Source of the DNA: Hyphococcus sp.
GTDB lineage: Bacteria > Pseudomonadota > Alphaproteobacteria > Caulobacterales > Parvularculaceae
Assembly (NCBI GenBank): GCA_028284345.1
Contig: JANQRY010000003.1
Location: 372,001 to 436,000 of the forward strand
Length of the DNA: 64,000 bases
Direction of reading: 5' to 3'
Shown: in pieces, positions 8,887-16,416 of the stretch
Position numbering within the stretch: the stretch's first letter is position 1
How the letters are laid out: each line of letters opens with the position of its first letter
Position numbers and translations under genes: made by a program
Notes under the pieces: generated by a model
The model's input: the letters and a program-made list of their open reading frames with translations, nothing else
What the model was told of the DNA's origin: nothing
The model's database searches: none

Positions 8887-9312
8887 TCAGGCGAGAAGCA
8901 GATAGAGCGCCCGGCCGGCGAGGGGGAACAGCAAGGCGGACGCGGCTAGAAAAATATAGAAGCGGATCATGACGACGTTTTTGGTCGCCTGCCAGATCGA
9001 ATGAACGATGCGCAAGGCGACGTAGCCCCAGGCGAGCCAGACGTCGATCATCGCCGCCTCACCGCTGATGGCGATCGCCAGGGCGACGGCGTAGAAGATC
9101 GTCGGCTGCTCCATCAGATGGTTGTAATTGTCCGCAACCTGACGGACTTCGCTGGGCAACGCGTTCATCGCTTCGCTACGCGTGTGAACCGCCTTTTGCG
9201 GATGCATCCGCGCCGCGCGCATGGCCGGAATGCGCGTCGCCAGCATCCAGACGGCCATTATGAGCGTCCACGCAACAAGCGCGGCGACGGGGAGCAGCAT
9301 GGCTTGGGTCAT
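8887..9312 (-). CDS. MAPEG-family membrane protein
   Basis: Four predicted membrane helices in 141 aa. The ENYNHLxExPxxFYA-like motif of the MAPEG family appears as ADNYNHLMEQPTIFYAVAL near residue 62. Family members include microsomal glutathione transferases and leukotriene synthases; the role of the bacterial ones is mostly unknown. I start at MTQAMLLPV because GGAGG lies 6 bp upstream of that ATG, rather than at an in-frame TTG five codons earlier. It is followed on the same strand, after a 149-bp gap, by the SOS peptide gene. Confidence 0.85.
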   Translation of the reverse strand: MTQAMLLPVAALVAWTLIMAVWMLATRIPAMRAARMHPQKAVHTRSEAMNALPSEVRQVADNYNHLMEQPTIFYAVALAIAISGEAAMIDVWLAWGYVALRIVHSIWQATKNVVMIRFYIFLAASALLFPLAGRALYLLLA

Positions 9313-9385
9313 CGGAGCCTCCGGCAAAGAAAGGCGGTTTTTTACCGCGCTTCGTCAGCGCGGCCCATAGCCTTCCGCAGCCGGT

Positions 9386-9757
9386 TCACCCGATGGCCGC
9401 GCGCGGGCGCGCAAAGCCCATCAGGATCAGCGCGGCGAGCGCCGGCGCCCCTTGCGTGAAAAGGATCGACGGCTTTGCCGTCGCCGCGCCGAAAACGCCG
9501 GCGATAATCACGCAAAGAAGGAAAAAGATGATGACGTCGCGTTTGCCGGCGATCAGCCCCCAGAGAAGGCCCGCGGCGAGGAAGCCATTATAAAGACCCT
9601 GATTGGCGGCGAGGGTTTTGGTAATCGCCGACTCCTCGGCGGTCATGGAAAAGATTTCCCGCCCGATCTCGTGATCCCAGAAAAACATCTCCAGGACGAG
9701 AATGCCGAGATGTTCAACGGCGACAATGGCGACGGCGATTGCGGCGATGATGCGCAT
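9386..9757 (-). CDS. DUF1304-family membrane protein
   Basis: The 123 aa carry four hydrophobic segments. The sequence ANQGLYNGFLAAGLLWG near residue 52 and the preceding EHLGILVLEMFFW are hallmarks of the DUF1304 family, integral membrane proteins with no established function. It lies 73 bp before the MAPEG gene on the same strand; both are small inner-membrane proteins, but I see no firm functional link. Confidence 0.85.
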   Translation of the reverse strand: MRIIAAIAVAIVAVEHLGILVLEMFFWDHEIGREIFSMTAEESAITKTLAANQGLYNGFLAAGLLWGLIAGKRDVIIFFLLCVIIAGVFGAATAKPSILFTQGAPALAALILMGFARPRAAIG

Positions 9758-9822
9758 GACGAATTTCCCCTTCTCTTTTGCGCCCGGCGCGCCTCAAGGA
9801 GCCGCCGGGATGATGACGCGGC

Positions 9823-10374
9823 TCATTCACGCGGCGCAACTTTCTGCTGCGCAAGATAAAAATCAGGATTGAGGTCGAGCGCCTTGCGATAGGCTTCCTG
9901 CGCTTCGTCCCTCTCATTGCGCGCATCGTGAATGAGGCCGATATTGTACCAGGCCGCCCATGGCTCCGAGACGTCGAGCGCCAGCGCCTTTTCATAGTCC
10001 GCCATGGCGTCGTCGAGGCGGCCCGCAAAGAACCACGTATTGCCGCGATTGAGATACGCCTCGGCGATGGTCTCATCGAGATCGATCGCGTCGTTGAAAT
10101 CAGCGAGCGCCTCATTGTACTCGCCGCGGCGATTGTAAATGACGCCGCGGTTGACCAGCGTCTTCTTGCGGTCGGCGCGCGATGTCGCACGGTCGCCAAG
10201 CGCCGCGTCGCACGGGTCCACATCCTGTGAAAGTTGATTGACGGCGTTTTGGTAGCAGGCGGCCGCGTCCGTGGCGCCAATGGTCGTCACCGACATTTGC
10301 GCCCCCGCCGGCGCTGCAACGAGCAACATCGGAGCCGCAACCGTTGCGGCGCATACCCATGATCTTCGGTCCAT
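9823..10374 (-). CDS. Exported tetratricopeptide-repeat protein
   Basis: The 183 aa begin with a cleavable signal peptide (MDRRSWVCAATVAAPMLLVA, cut near PAGA-Q at residue 25). At least three TPR units follow, for example NRGVIYNRRGEYNEALADFN, then AYLNRGNTWFFAGRLDDAMA and AWYNIGLIHDARNERDEAQ. TPRs mediate protein-protein contacts, here most likely in the periplasm. There is no catalytic domain. It is divergent from the 3-hydroxybutyrate dehydrogenase gene, with 112 bp between the starts. Confidence 0.82.
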   Translation of the reverse strand: MDRRSWVCAATVAAPMLLVAAPAGAQMSVTTIGATDAAACYQNAVNQLSQDVDPCDAALGDRATSRADRKKTLVNRGVIYNRRGEYNEALADFNDAIDLDETIAEAYLNRGNTWFFAGRLDDAMADYEKALALDVSEPWAAWYNIGLIHDARNERDEAQEAYRKALDLNPDFYLAQQKVAPRE

Positions 10375-10486
10375 GACCGCGCCAGCCTACCCCATAACGG
10401 GTCGCGCCGGCAGGTCGTGATTTGCGTTTTGCGCTGCAGCAAATAAGGTCGCGCCACCTGCATCCGCCGACAGACAAGGAGTTCCC

Positions 10487-11269
10487 ATGCCCGCGCCCCT
10501 CAACGCCGTCGTCACCGGCTCCACCTCCGGCATCGGCCTCGGCATTGCGACCGCCTTTGCCGAAAACGGCATGAACGTCATGCTCAACGGATTTGGCGAC
10601 GCCGACGACATAGAGCGCGTCCGCGCGGGGCTTGAAGAAAAACACCGCGTGAGCGTTCGCTATAACGGCGCGGACATGACAAAGCCGGCCGAAATCCGCG
10701 CCCTCATCAAGGAGGCGGAAACGGCGTTCGGACAGGTCGACGTGCTCGTCAACAATGCAGGCATTCAGCATGTGACGAAGATCGAGGATTTCCCGGAAGA
10801 AAAATTCGACGCCATTATCGCCATCAATCTCGTCTCCGCCTTCCATACCACCAAGGCCGTGATGGCCGGCATGAAAGCCCGCGGCTTCGGGCGCGTCATC
10901 AACATCGCTTCGGCCCACGGCCTCGTCGCCTCGCCGTTCAAATCCGCCTATGTGGCCGCGAAACACGGGGTCGTCGGCATGACGAAGACGGTCGCGCTCG
11001 AAGGCGCGGAGTTCGGCGTCACCGCCAACGCGATTTGTCCAGGCTATGTGAAAACGCCGCTGGTCGAGAAACAGATCCCCGACACGGCGAAAGAACGCGG
11101 CATCTCCGAAGAAGAGGTCGTTAAAGACGTCCTGCTGGCGGCGCAGTCGACGAAAAAATTCGTCAAGATTGAGGAAGTCGGCGCCCTCGCCTGTTTTCTG
11201 TGTACGGAAGGCGCGGCCTCGATCACCGGCGCGGCGCTCCCCGTCGACGGCGGCTGGGTCGCGCATTAG
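10487..11269 (+). CDS. bdhA: 3-hydroxybutyrate dehydrogenase (SDR family)
   Basis: Interconverts D-3-hydroxybutyrate and acetoacetate with NAD, the last step in use of polyhydroxybutyrate. The 260-aa classical SDR has TGSTSGIG (residues 10-17), NNAG (about 88), the catalytic Ser in NIASAHG, and YVAAK with Tyr and Lys near residues 155-159. HVTKIEDFPEEKFD, PGYVKTPLV and the end ITGAALPVDGGWVAH closely match bacterial BdhA. An AAGGAG site lies just before the ATG. A patatin-like lipase starts two bases after the stop, which suggests a short operon around storage-polyester or lipid turnover. Confidence 0.9.
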   Translation: MPAPLNAVVTGSTSGIGLGIATAFAENGMNVMLNGFGDADDIERVRAGLEEKHRVSVRYNGADMTKPAEIRALIKEAETAFGQVDVLVNNAGIQHVTKIEDFPEEKFDAIIAINLVSAFHTTKAVMAGMKARGFGRVINIASAHGLVASPFKSAYVAAKHGVVGMTKTVALEGAEFGVTANAICPGYVKTPLVEKQIPDTAKERGISEEEVVKDVLLAAQSTKKFVKIEEVGALACFLCTEGAASITGAALPVDGGWVAH

Positions 11270-11271
11270 CA

Positions 11272-12303
11272 GTGGGCAAAAAAATCAATCTCGCCCTGCA
11301 GGGCGGCGGCGCCCATGGCGCCGTGTCCTGGGGCGTCGCCGACAAGATCCTTGAAGACTCGCGCATCGACGTCGCCGCCATTTCCGGGTCGAGCGCCGGC
11401 GCGGTCAACGCCGCCGCCCTCGCCTATGGCCTTCACAAAGACGGCGAAGCGGGCGCGCGCGCGACGCTCGAACAATTATGGCGCGAAGTCTCCAAAGCCG
11501 GAACGGTCTACAGCCCCGTGCGCGGCAATCCGTTCGCGCATTTTTTCGGCGGCGCGGATCTCATGAACGCCTGGTCGTATCAGATGTTCGACGCGGTGAC
11601 GCGGGCGTTTTCGCCCTATCAGCTCAATCCCTTCGACTTCAATCCGCTGAAAGACATTCTGACCCGCTGCATCGACTTTGACAGTCTGCGCACCTGCAAA
11701 ACGACGCAGCTCTTCATCGCCGCCACCAATGTGCGCAGCGGCAAGGTGCATGTTTTCGAAACCGGCGATGTCTCCGTCGACGCCGTCTGCGCGTCGACCT
11801 GCCTGCCGTTCCTGTTCAAGGCCGTCGAAATCGACGGCGAGCATTACTGGGACGGCGGCTATATGGGGAACCCGGTGCTCTATCCGTTCTTCTATGACGC
11901 GCCGTCGTCGGACATCGTCATCGTCCATGTCAATCCGATCGCGCGCGAGGATGTTCCGACCACGGCGCCGGAGATCATGAACCGCGTCAATGAAATCAGT
12001 TTCAACTCGTCCCTCTTGCGCGAATTGCGGGCGATCTCCTTCGTGCACAGGCTGCTCGACGACGGCTGGCTCAAGGACGAATATCGCGACCGGCTGCGCG
12101 ACGTACGCATTCATTCAGTGCGTTCCGACGACGCCCTTGTCGATTACGACATATCGTCAAAATTCCGCACCGACTGGGGTTTTCTGACAGGGTTGCGCGA
12201 CAAGGGCCGCGCCATCGCCGCGACGTGGATCGACGACCACTACGACAGGATCGGCGTCGAGTCCTCGGTCGACCTGCGCGAGATGTTTGACGGCGGCGAT
12301 TAG
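11272..12303 (+). CDS. Patatin-like phospholipase
   Basis: Serine-aspartate acyl hydrolase of the patatin family, 343 aa. The oxyanion loop is LALQGGGAHGAVSWG near residues 6-20, the nucleophile elbow ISGSSAGAVNAA near residue 40 (GxSxG), and the catalytic Asp is in YWDGGY near residue 193, so the dyad is complete. The start is a GTG two bases after the bdhA stop; upstream in-frame codons lie inside bdhA and do not resemble the family. Coupling to bdhA suggests a role in releasing or handling hydroxyacyl chains, but the substrate cannot be read from the sequence. Confidence 0.88.
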   Translation: MGKKINLALQGGGAHGAVSWGVADKILEDSRIDVAAISGSSAGAVNAAALAYGLHKDGEAGARATLEQLWREVSKAGTVYSPVRGNPFAHFFGGADLMNAWSYQMFDAVTRAFSPYQLNPFDFNPLKDILTRCIDFDSLRTCKTTQLFIAATNVRSGKVHVFETGDVSVDAVCASTCLPFLFKAVEIDGEHYWDGGYMGNPVLYPFFYDAPSSDIVIVHVNPIAREDVPTTAPEIMNRVNEISFNSSLLRELRAISFVHRLLDDGWLKDEYRDRLRDVRIHSVRSDDALVDYDISSKFRTDWGFLTGLRDKGRAIAATWIDDHYDRIGVESSVDLREMFDGGD

Positions 12304-12329
12304 GGCCGGGCGCGCCGAGACCAGCGCCG

Positions 12330-13043
12330 CTATCCAAGCATGTCCCGGACCCAATCGGGCACGACCTTTGTTGCGGGCCCGTAGCGGCTGTCTTCAAAGA
12401 CGTGCGCATTTTCCGACGGTTCGAGATTCAGCTCCATCGCCTTGACGCCGGCGCTGCGCGCCTCGCCGGCAAAACCGGCGGCCGGGTAGATCGAACCGGA
12501 CGTGCCGATGGACACAAAGAGGTCGGCGCCGAGAATGGCGTCCATCGCCTCGTCCATGAAGCGCGGCATCTCCCCGAACCAAACGACGTAAGGACGCATG
12601 CCGCCCTGTCGTCCGCATGCGGCGCAGTTGTCCTCAACCGAAAGGTCCGCGACGCAATCGCAGACATGGCTGCAATGCCAGCACGTCGCCTTGCCGAGCT
12701 CGCCATGCATGTGCAGGATATTTTTCGACCCCGCCCGTTCATGGAGGTCGTCCACATTCTGCGTCACAAGGGTCAGCCGCCCGCCGCGGGCGTCAAGGCC
12801 CGCTTCAAGCTCGGCTAACGCGACATGGGCGGCGTTCGGGTTCACGGACGGCAGTTTGCGACGCCGATCATTATAGAATGAATGCACAAGGTCGGGATTA
12901 GCGGCGAACCCTTCCGGCGTCGCCACCTCGCGATAGTCGTATTTCGCCCAGATCCCGTCCTGGTCGCGAAAGGTCGCCACCCCGGACTCCGCCGATACGC
13001 CGGAGCCGGTGAGAATGACGATATTGTTGGGCGCGCCGCTCAA
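12330..13043 (-). CDS. cobB: NAD-dependent protein deacylase, sirtuin family
   Basis: Removes acyl groups from lysines using NAD. The 237 aa include ILTGSGVSAESGVATFRD (residues 9-26, NAD binding), TQNVDDLHERAG, the active-site His in LHMHGEL, a zinc site of two CxxC-type pairs (CWHC, then CAAC), and RPYVVWFGEMP. The start is a TTG that overlaps the stop of the upstream DUF1993 gene (TTGA), placing the Rossmann strand eight residues in; no closer ATG exists. This implies translational coupling with the DUF1993 gene. The CobB class III type is the best guess. Confidence 0.92.
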   Translation of the reverse strand: MSGAPNNIVILTGSGVSAESGVATFRDQDGIWAKYDYREVATPEGFAANPDLVHSFYNDRRRKLPSVNPNAAHVALAELEAGLDARGGRLTLVTQNVDDLHERAGSKNILHMHGELGKATCWHCSHVCDCVADLSVEDNCAACGRQGGMRPYVVWFGEMPRFMDEAMDAILGADLFVSIGTSGSIYPAAGFAGEARSAGVKAMELNLEPSENAHVFEDSRYGPATKVVPDWVRDMLG

Positions 13044-13552
13044 CTGTCCGGCGCCGCAAGGTAGTCCATCTTGCCGACGTCGACGCCCATATTGCGCAGG
13101 ATCAGATACGCCGCGACGACGTGAAAGAACACGTTCGGCACGATAAAATTCTGCAGAAAAACCTGACGGGGGAATGTGAGTTCCCCGCGCGGGGTCGGCA
13201 TTACAATCTGCTCTTCCGGGTCCGCTTCGAGCGCATCGTCCGAGAGCCCCGTGATGACGTCGCGAGCGCTGTCGATCCGCTCGCGGCATTCGGCAAAGCT
13301 GGCCGGATCGGCGCCAAAATCCGGGAGCGGCGCGCCGGCAAGCCGGGACAGGGTGCGCGCGGGAAACTCCGTTGCGATTTGCACCTGGCGATTCATCGGA
13401 AACATGTCCGGCGCAAGGCGCCAGTCAAGAGCGACGCTTTCCGCGACGTCTTTTTCTTTCAGAAACGCGGCGCCTTTTCCGAGCGATCGCTCAAGACCGG
13501 CGTGCATCTGGCCGATCGCGTTTTTTGCGATCTGCGCGGGCGTGTTTGTCAT
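13040..13552 (-). CDS. DUF1993-family protein
   Basis: The 170-aa soluble, helical protein resembles the DUF1993 family: an N-terminal helix with LERSLGKGAAFLKE, the MFPMNRQVQIATEF block near residue 50, and FPRQVFLQNFIVPNVFFHVVAAYLILR near the C-terminus. DUF1993 proteins belong to the DinB-like four-helix-bundle group, and no reaction is established. A GGAG lies 6 bp before the ATG. It overlaps the sirtuin start by 4 bp, so the two are probably co-translated. Confidence 0.82.
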   Translation of the reverse strand: MTNTPAQIAKNAIGQMHAGLERSLGKGAAFLKEKDVAESVALDWRLAPDMFPMNRQVQIATEFPARTLSRLAGAPLPDFGADPASFAECRERIDSARDVITGLSDDALEADPEEQIVMPTPRGELTFPRQVFLQNFIVPNVFFHVVAAYLILRNMGVDVGKMDYLAAPDS

Positions 13553-13649
13553 TGGGTTTCTCCATTTTCAGCAGAAATTCTGCATCTCCATCCTAGACGA
13601 TGGACGAGAATAGAATAAGACAGACGGGCAAACGTTTTCGTGATTGGCC

Positions 13650-14114
13650 ATGAAACGCATCCTCTTTGTCTGCCTCGGCAATATCTGCCGCTCCCCGGCG
13701 GCGGAGGGCGTGATGCGCGCCAAGGCCCGCCGTCGCGGCCTGAAGCTTTATATCGAATCCGCCGGCACCGGCGCCTGGCACGCGGGCGATCCGCCGGATG
13801 CGCGCATGATGCGCGCGGCGAAGCGGCGCGGATATGATCTCTCCTATCAGCGGGCGCGAAAAGTGACGGACGCCGACTTCTTTGAATTCGATTTTCTCCT
13901 GGCGATGGATCTCGCGAACCATACCGACCTTCTTGAACTGGCGCCGCCGAACCGGGAATGCGACATTCGCCTGTTTCTGGATTTCGCCGATTGCGAAACC
14001 CGCGAAACGCCGGACCCCTATTATGGCGGCGATCAGGGCTTTGAACGGGTGCTTGATCTGATCGAAGAAGGCGCGGAGGCGTTTCTCAATTATCTGGAAG
14101 ATGAAAGCGAGTAA
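13650..14114 (+). CDS. Low-molecular-weight protein-tyrosine phosphatase
   Basis: Cysteine-dependent phosphatase. The P-loop CLGNICRSP is at residues 8-16 (nucleophile Cys, Arg), and the general-acid Asp lies in ETPDPYYGG near residue 120. The 154-aa length is typical. I start at the ATG giving MKRILFVCLGN; the in-frame TTG two codons earlier has no better ribosome site. It is convergent with thpR: the last 25 bp of the two reading frames overlap. In other bacteria such enzymes act on tyrosine kinases of polysaccharide export, but there is no such partner here. Confidence 0.93.
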   Translation: MKRILFVCLGNICRSPAAEGVMRAKARRRGLKLYIESAGTGAWHAGDPPDARMMRAAKRRGYDLSYQRARKVTDADFFEFDFLLAMDLANHTDLLELAPPNRECDIRLFLDFADCETRETPDPYYGGDQGFERVLDLIEEGAEAFLNYLEDESE

Positions 14115-14632
14115 CTCGCTTCGATTTCGTAGTGGCTGGCCTCGCCGCCGAGCTGCGACGAATAGAGATGATAGGCTTCCACCGGAAACGGCCCGCAGGA
14201 AAATAATCCGTGCTCTGCGCAATATTGCGCCGCCTGCTCGCGCGGCGTGTTTTTCAGGTAAGCGAGCGTCACATGGGGCGTGAATTTGCGCCGTTCCAGA
14301 GGGAAACCGGTCCGGCGCAGGGCCGTTTCCACCTTCCCCTGCAAATGATTGAGCGCGTCATTCGGTTCGACGCCCGCCCATAGGGCCGTCGGACGCTTGT
14401 CGCCGAAAAACCCGAGACCCTGAAGGCGCAGCTCAAAGGCGGGCGCGTCAAACCCCGACAGAGCGTCGACGGCGGCGTTAAATCCGTGCCGGTCGGCGTC
14501 GCCGATAAAGGCGAGAGTCAGATGAAAATTTTCAACCGGCCGCCAGCGGGCGCCCTCGACGCCGTACTGGAGAACGGAAAGCGCGTCGGCGATGATTTCG
14601 GAGAAAGAGAGAGCGACAAAGAGACGGGGCAT
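14090..14632 (-). CDS. thpR: RNA 2',3'-cyclic phosphodiesterase
   Basis: 2H-phosphoesterase that hydrolyses 2',3'-cyclic phosphate ends (formerly called 2'-5' RNA ligase). Both HxTx motifs are present: NFHLTLAFIGD near residue 36 and FTPHVTLAYL near residue 126, in 180 aa, the usual size. The N-terminus MPRLFVALSF is typical. It is tail-to-tail with the LMW phosphatase, overlapping by 25 bp. A large inverted repeat lies upstream (14682-14805). Confidence 0.92.
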   Translation of the reverse strand: MPRLFVALSFSEIIADALSVLQYGVEGARWRPVENFHLTLAFIGDADRHGFNAAVDALSGFDAPAFELRLQGLGFFGDKRPTALWAGVEPNDALNHLQGKVETALRRTGFPLERRKFTPHVTLAYLKNTPREQAAQYCAEHGLFSCGPFPVEAYHLYSSQLGGEASHYEIEASYSLSSSR

Positions 14633-14681
14633 GGGTAATCACAAAAGAAACTTTTATATATCAACCGCAACGCAAACAGAA

Positions 14682-14805
14682 TGTCATTCCGGGGCGCGAT
14701 GAAATCGCGAACCCGGAATCCATGGCGCACAATCACAACGTTTTCGATTGCTGAGATCAGCCGCCATGGATTCCGGGTTCCGGCTGCGCCGGCCCCGGAA
14801 TGACA
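14682..14805. repeat. Large intergenic inverted repeat (124 bp)
   Basis: The left arm (14682-14727) starts TGTCATTCCGGGGC and ends GAACCCGGAATCCATGGCG; the right arm (14762-14805) is its near-complete reverse complement, CGCCATGGATTCCGGGTTC to GCCCCGGAATGACA. The arms meet around a 34-bp centre. Each arm also has an internal short stem (CGCGATGAAATCGCG on the left, CCGGCTGCGCCGG on the right). This is the style of mobile palindromic intergenic elements common in alphaproteobacterial chromosomes. It sits between divergent genes. Confidence 0.8.
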
Positions 14806-14858
14806 GTAGTATCCGCATTGCAGATTCAAGCAAATGCATGACAAGCTCGGCAACGAAA

Positions 14859-15737
14859 ATGACCAACCGCCTCTTCATCTTCGGCTACGGCTACACGGCG
14901 CGCGCGCTTGTCCGCAAATTGCGCGAGGGCGACGGCTGGTCCGTCGCCGGCACGACGCGGTCGCCGGAACGGGCCGCGGCGATCGCCGCGGAGGGCGTTG
15001 AGCCGATTGTCTGGGACAACGACGCGTTCGACGCAGACGCCCTCAGCAACGCAACCCACATCCTGATATCGACGCCGCCGGACAAGGACGGCTGCCCGGC
15101 GCTCAATGCCGCCTCGGACGCTGTCGCGGCGCGCGCCGGCGCCATCCGGTGGATCGGTTATCTCTCCACTAACGGCGTCTATGGCGATCATGACGGCGCA
15201 TGGGTCGACGAGACTTCAGAACTGCGCGGACAGTCGGCGCGGGCAAAGCGGCGCATTGCGGCGGAAGCGGCCTGGCGGGCGTTTTCGCAAGCCCATGGGA
15301 TCCCGGTCGTCATCTTCCGCCTGCCGGGCATTTACGGGCCCGGACGATCGGCCGTCGACACCGTGCGCAACGGAACCGCGAGACGCATCTATAAGGAAGG
15401 CCAGGTCTTCTCGCGCATGCATGTGGACGACATCGCCGCCGCCCTTGCCGCGAGCATCGACCGGCCAGGGGCGGGCGATCTTTTCAACCTCGCCGACGAC
15501 GCGCCGGCGCCGCCCCAGGACGTCGTCGCCTATGCCTGCGACCTTCTCGGCGTCGAACCGCCGCCGCTGGTCCCGATTGAAAAGGCGGACCTCTCCGACA
15601 TGGCGAAAAGTTTCTATACTGATAACAAGCGCGTCTCAAACCGGCGCATGAAAGACGCGCTGGGCGTCACGCTTGCCTATCCGACTTTTCGCGACGGGCT
15701 GAAAGCCATCCTCGCCGGCGAACAGCAAGGTCAGTAA
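14859..15737 (+). CDS. YeeZ-like atypical SDR (NAD-dependent epimerase/dehydratase family)
   Basis: The 292-aa protein has an N-terminal Rossmann fold with FIFGYGYTARALVRKL at residues 5-20 (GxGxxA) and TTRSPERA after the second strand. YLSTNGVYGDHDGAWVDE near residue 103 and FRLPGIYGPGRSAVD match the YeeZ-type atypical SDRs, which lack a clean YxxxK pair; that pair is also not evident here. The substrate is unknown; such proteins are loosely linked to nucleotide-sugar chemistry. I start at the ATG just before the first strand; an in-frame ATG seven codons earlier is possible. It is convergent with the DUF6491 gene, overlapping by 7 bp. Confidence 0.83.
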   Translation: MTNRLFIFGYGYTARALVRKLREGDGWSVAGTTRSPERAAAIAAEGVEPIVWDNDAFDADALSNATHILISTPPDKDGCPALNAASDAVAARAGAIRWIGYLSTNGVYGDHDGAWVDETSELRGQSARAKRRIAAEAAWRAFSQAHGIPVVIFRLPGIYGPGRSAVDTVRNGTARRIYKEGQVFSRMHVDDIAAALAASIDRPGAGDLFNLADDAPAPPQDVVAYACDLLGVEPPPLVPIEKADLSDMAKSFYTDNKRVSNRRMKDALGVTLAYPTFRDGLKAILAGEQQGQ

Positions 15738-16201
15738 GCATCGGCGCTTTCGGCCTCGTCGTCCGTCGCTTCTTCTTCGTCGACCGCGTCCTCGTTCCAC
15801 TCATTGATTTGCGTGATGAGGCAGCGGTTGACGGAATTGCCGGGCCCTTCGACCAGCAGCCTGTCGCCCTGGGTCAGGCACCCGCCGGCGGGCCGATTGA
15901 CGATGCCGATGGTTTCCGCAAAGCGGAAATCGGACGCCGTGCAGGTCCCGATATATTCGACCCGATAGAGATCGTTGACGCTGCGACGCAGGATGATGCC
16001 GTCCCTATCGCCGTCAATGGTGCGCCAGCTATTGATGTTTTGCGGGAAGCAAATGCGGTTCACTTCCGGCCCAAGACGCGGATCGGCCTTCGCCAGGGCG
16101 GTCGGTCCGCCGGCGGCAGCCGCATCGTCGCCCGTTTGCGTAGCGCACGCCGCCGCACCCAGCGCAGCCGCGGCTGCGAACAGAAAAGCTTTCATGGTCA
16201 T
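15731..16201 (-). CDS. DUF6491-like exported protein, possible lipoprotein
   Basis: The 156 aa begin with a short hydrophobic signal ending GAAAC (Cys near residue 19), a weak lipobox. The rest resembles the DUF6491 family: NRICFPQNINSWRTID near residue 48, then LYRVEYIGTC, and paired cysteines that may form disulfides. The C-terminal 20 residues are strongly acidic. GGGAG sits 9 bp before the first ATG. Function unknown. Its upstream region is shared with ahcY, so the palindrome at 16327-16346 could affect it too. Confidence 0.7.
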   Translation of the reverse strand: MTMKAFLFAAAAALGAAACATQTGDDAAAAGGPTALAKADPRLGPEVNRICFPQNINSWRTIDGDRDGIILRRSVNDLYRVEYIGTCTASDFRFAETIGIVNRPAGGCLTQGDRLLVEGPGNSVNRCLITQINEWNEDAVDEEEATDDEAESADAY

Positions 16202-16326
16202 TTCGTATCTCCCGTCTCGACGCCCGCCATCCTTGCCCGTGGGGCGGCCGCAGCCGCCGCGGCGATGGTCACACGAAGGCCGGCGCTTGTGAACGCCCCG
16301 GCGGCGGCGGCTTCTTCACGAATATG

Positions 16327-16346
16327 ATATAAAGAAATCTTTATAT
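16327..16346. promoter_or_regulatory. Perfect palindrome upstream of ahcY, candidate SahR operator
   Basis: ATATAAAG-N4-CTTTATAT, with perfect 8-bp arms and an AT-rich composition in very GC-rich DNA. It lies just upstream of the -35 of ahcY. ArsR-family regulators of the S-adenosylhomocysteine cycle (SahR) are described upstream of ahcY/met genes in proteobacteria, and I recall an operator of this ATAAAG/CTTTAT form. The link to SahR is from memory; the palindrome itself is plain. Confidence 0.7.
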
Positions 16347-16351
16347 GTCCC

Positions 16352-16380
16352 TTGGCAGGGCCCCGCCGCGCTGGTATAGG
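16352..16380 (+). promoter_or_regulatory. Sigma70-type promoter of ahcY
   Basis: TTGGCA (16352-16357) and TATAGG (16375-16380) are separated by 17 bp. Transcription would start near 16387, leaving a short leader before the AAGGA site and ATG at 16417. The palindrome 16327-16346 abuts the -35. Confidence 0.65.
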
Positions 16381-16416
16381 CGGCCGCAAATCCAAGCAAA
16401 AATAAGGACCGCCGCC

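Noticed and set aside
8633-8905. A 90-codon plus-strand frame in the dnaE-MAPEG gap
   Set aside because: No ribosome site or family features, and it runs through the SOS promoter and the peptide gene, which explain this region better.
10112-11266. A 384-codon open frame on the minus strand over bdhA
   Set aside because: bdhA on the plus strand has complete SDR motifs; the minus frame shows none and overlaps the TPR gene in another frame.
16202-16416. SAM or SAH riboswitch before ahcY
   Set aside because: The leader after the predicted start is only about 30 nt, too short for a known SAH or SAM aptamer; the palindrome and promoter account for the region.
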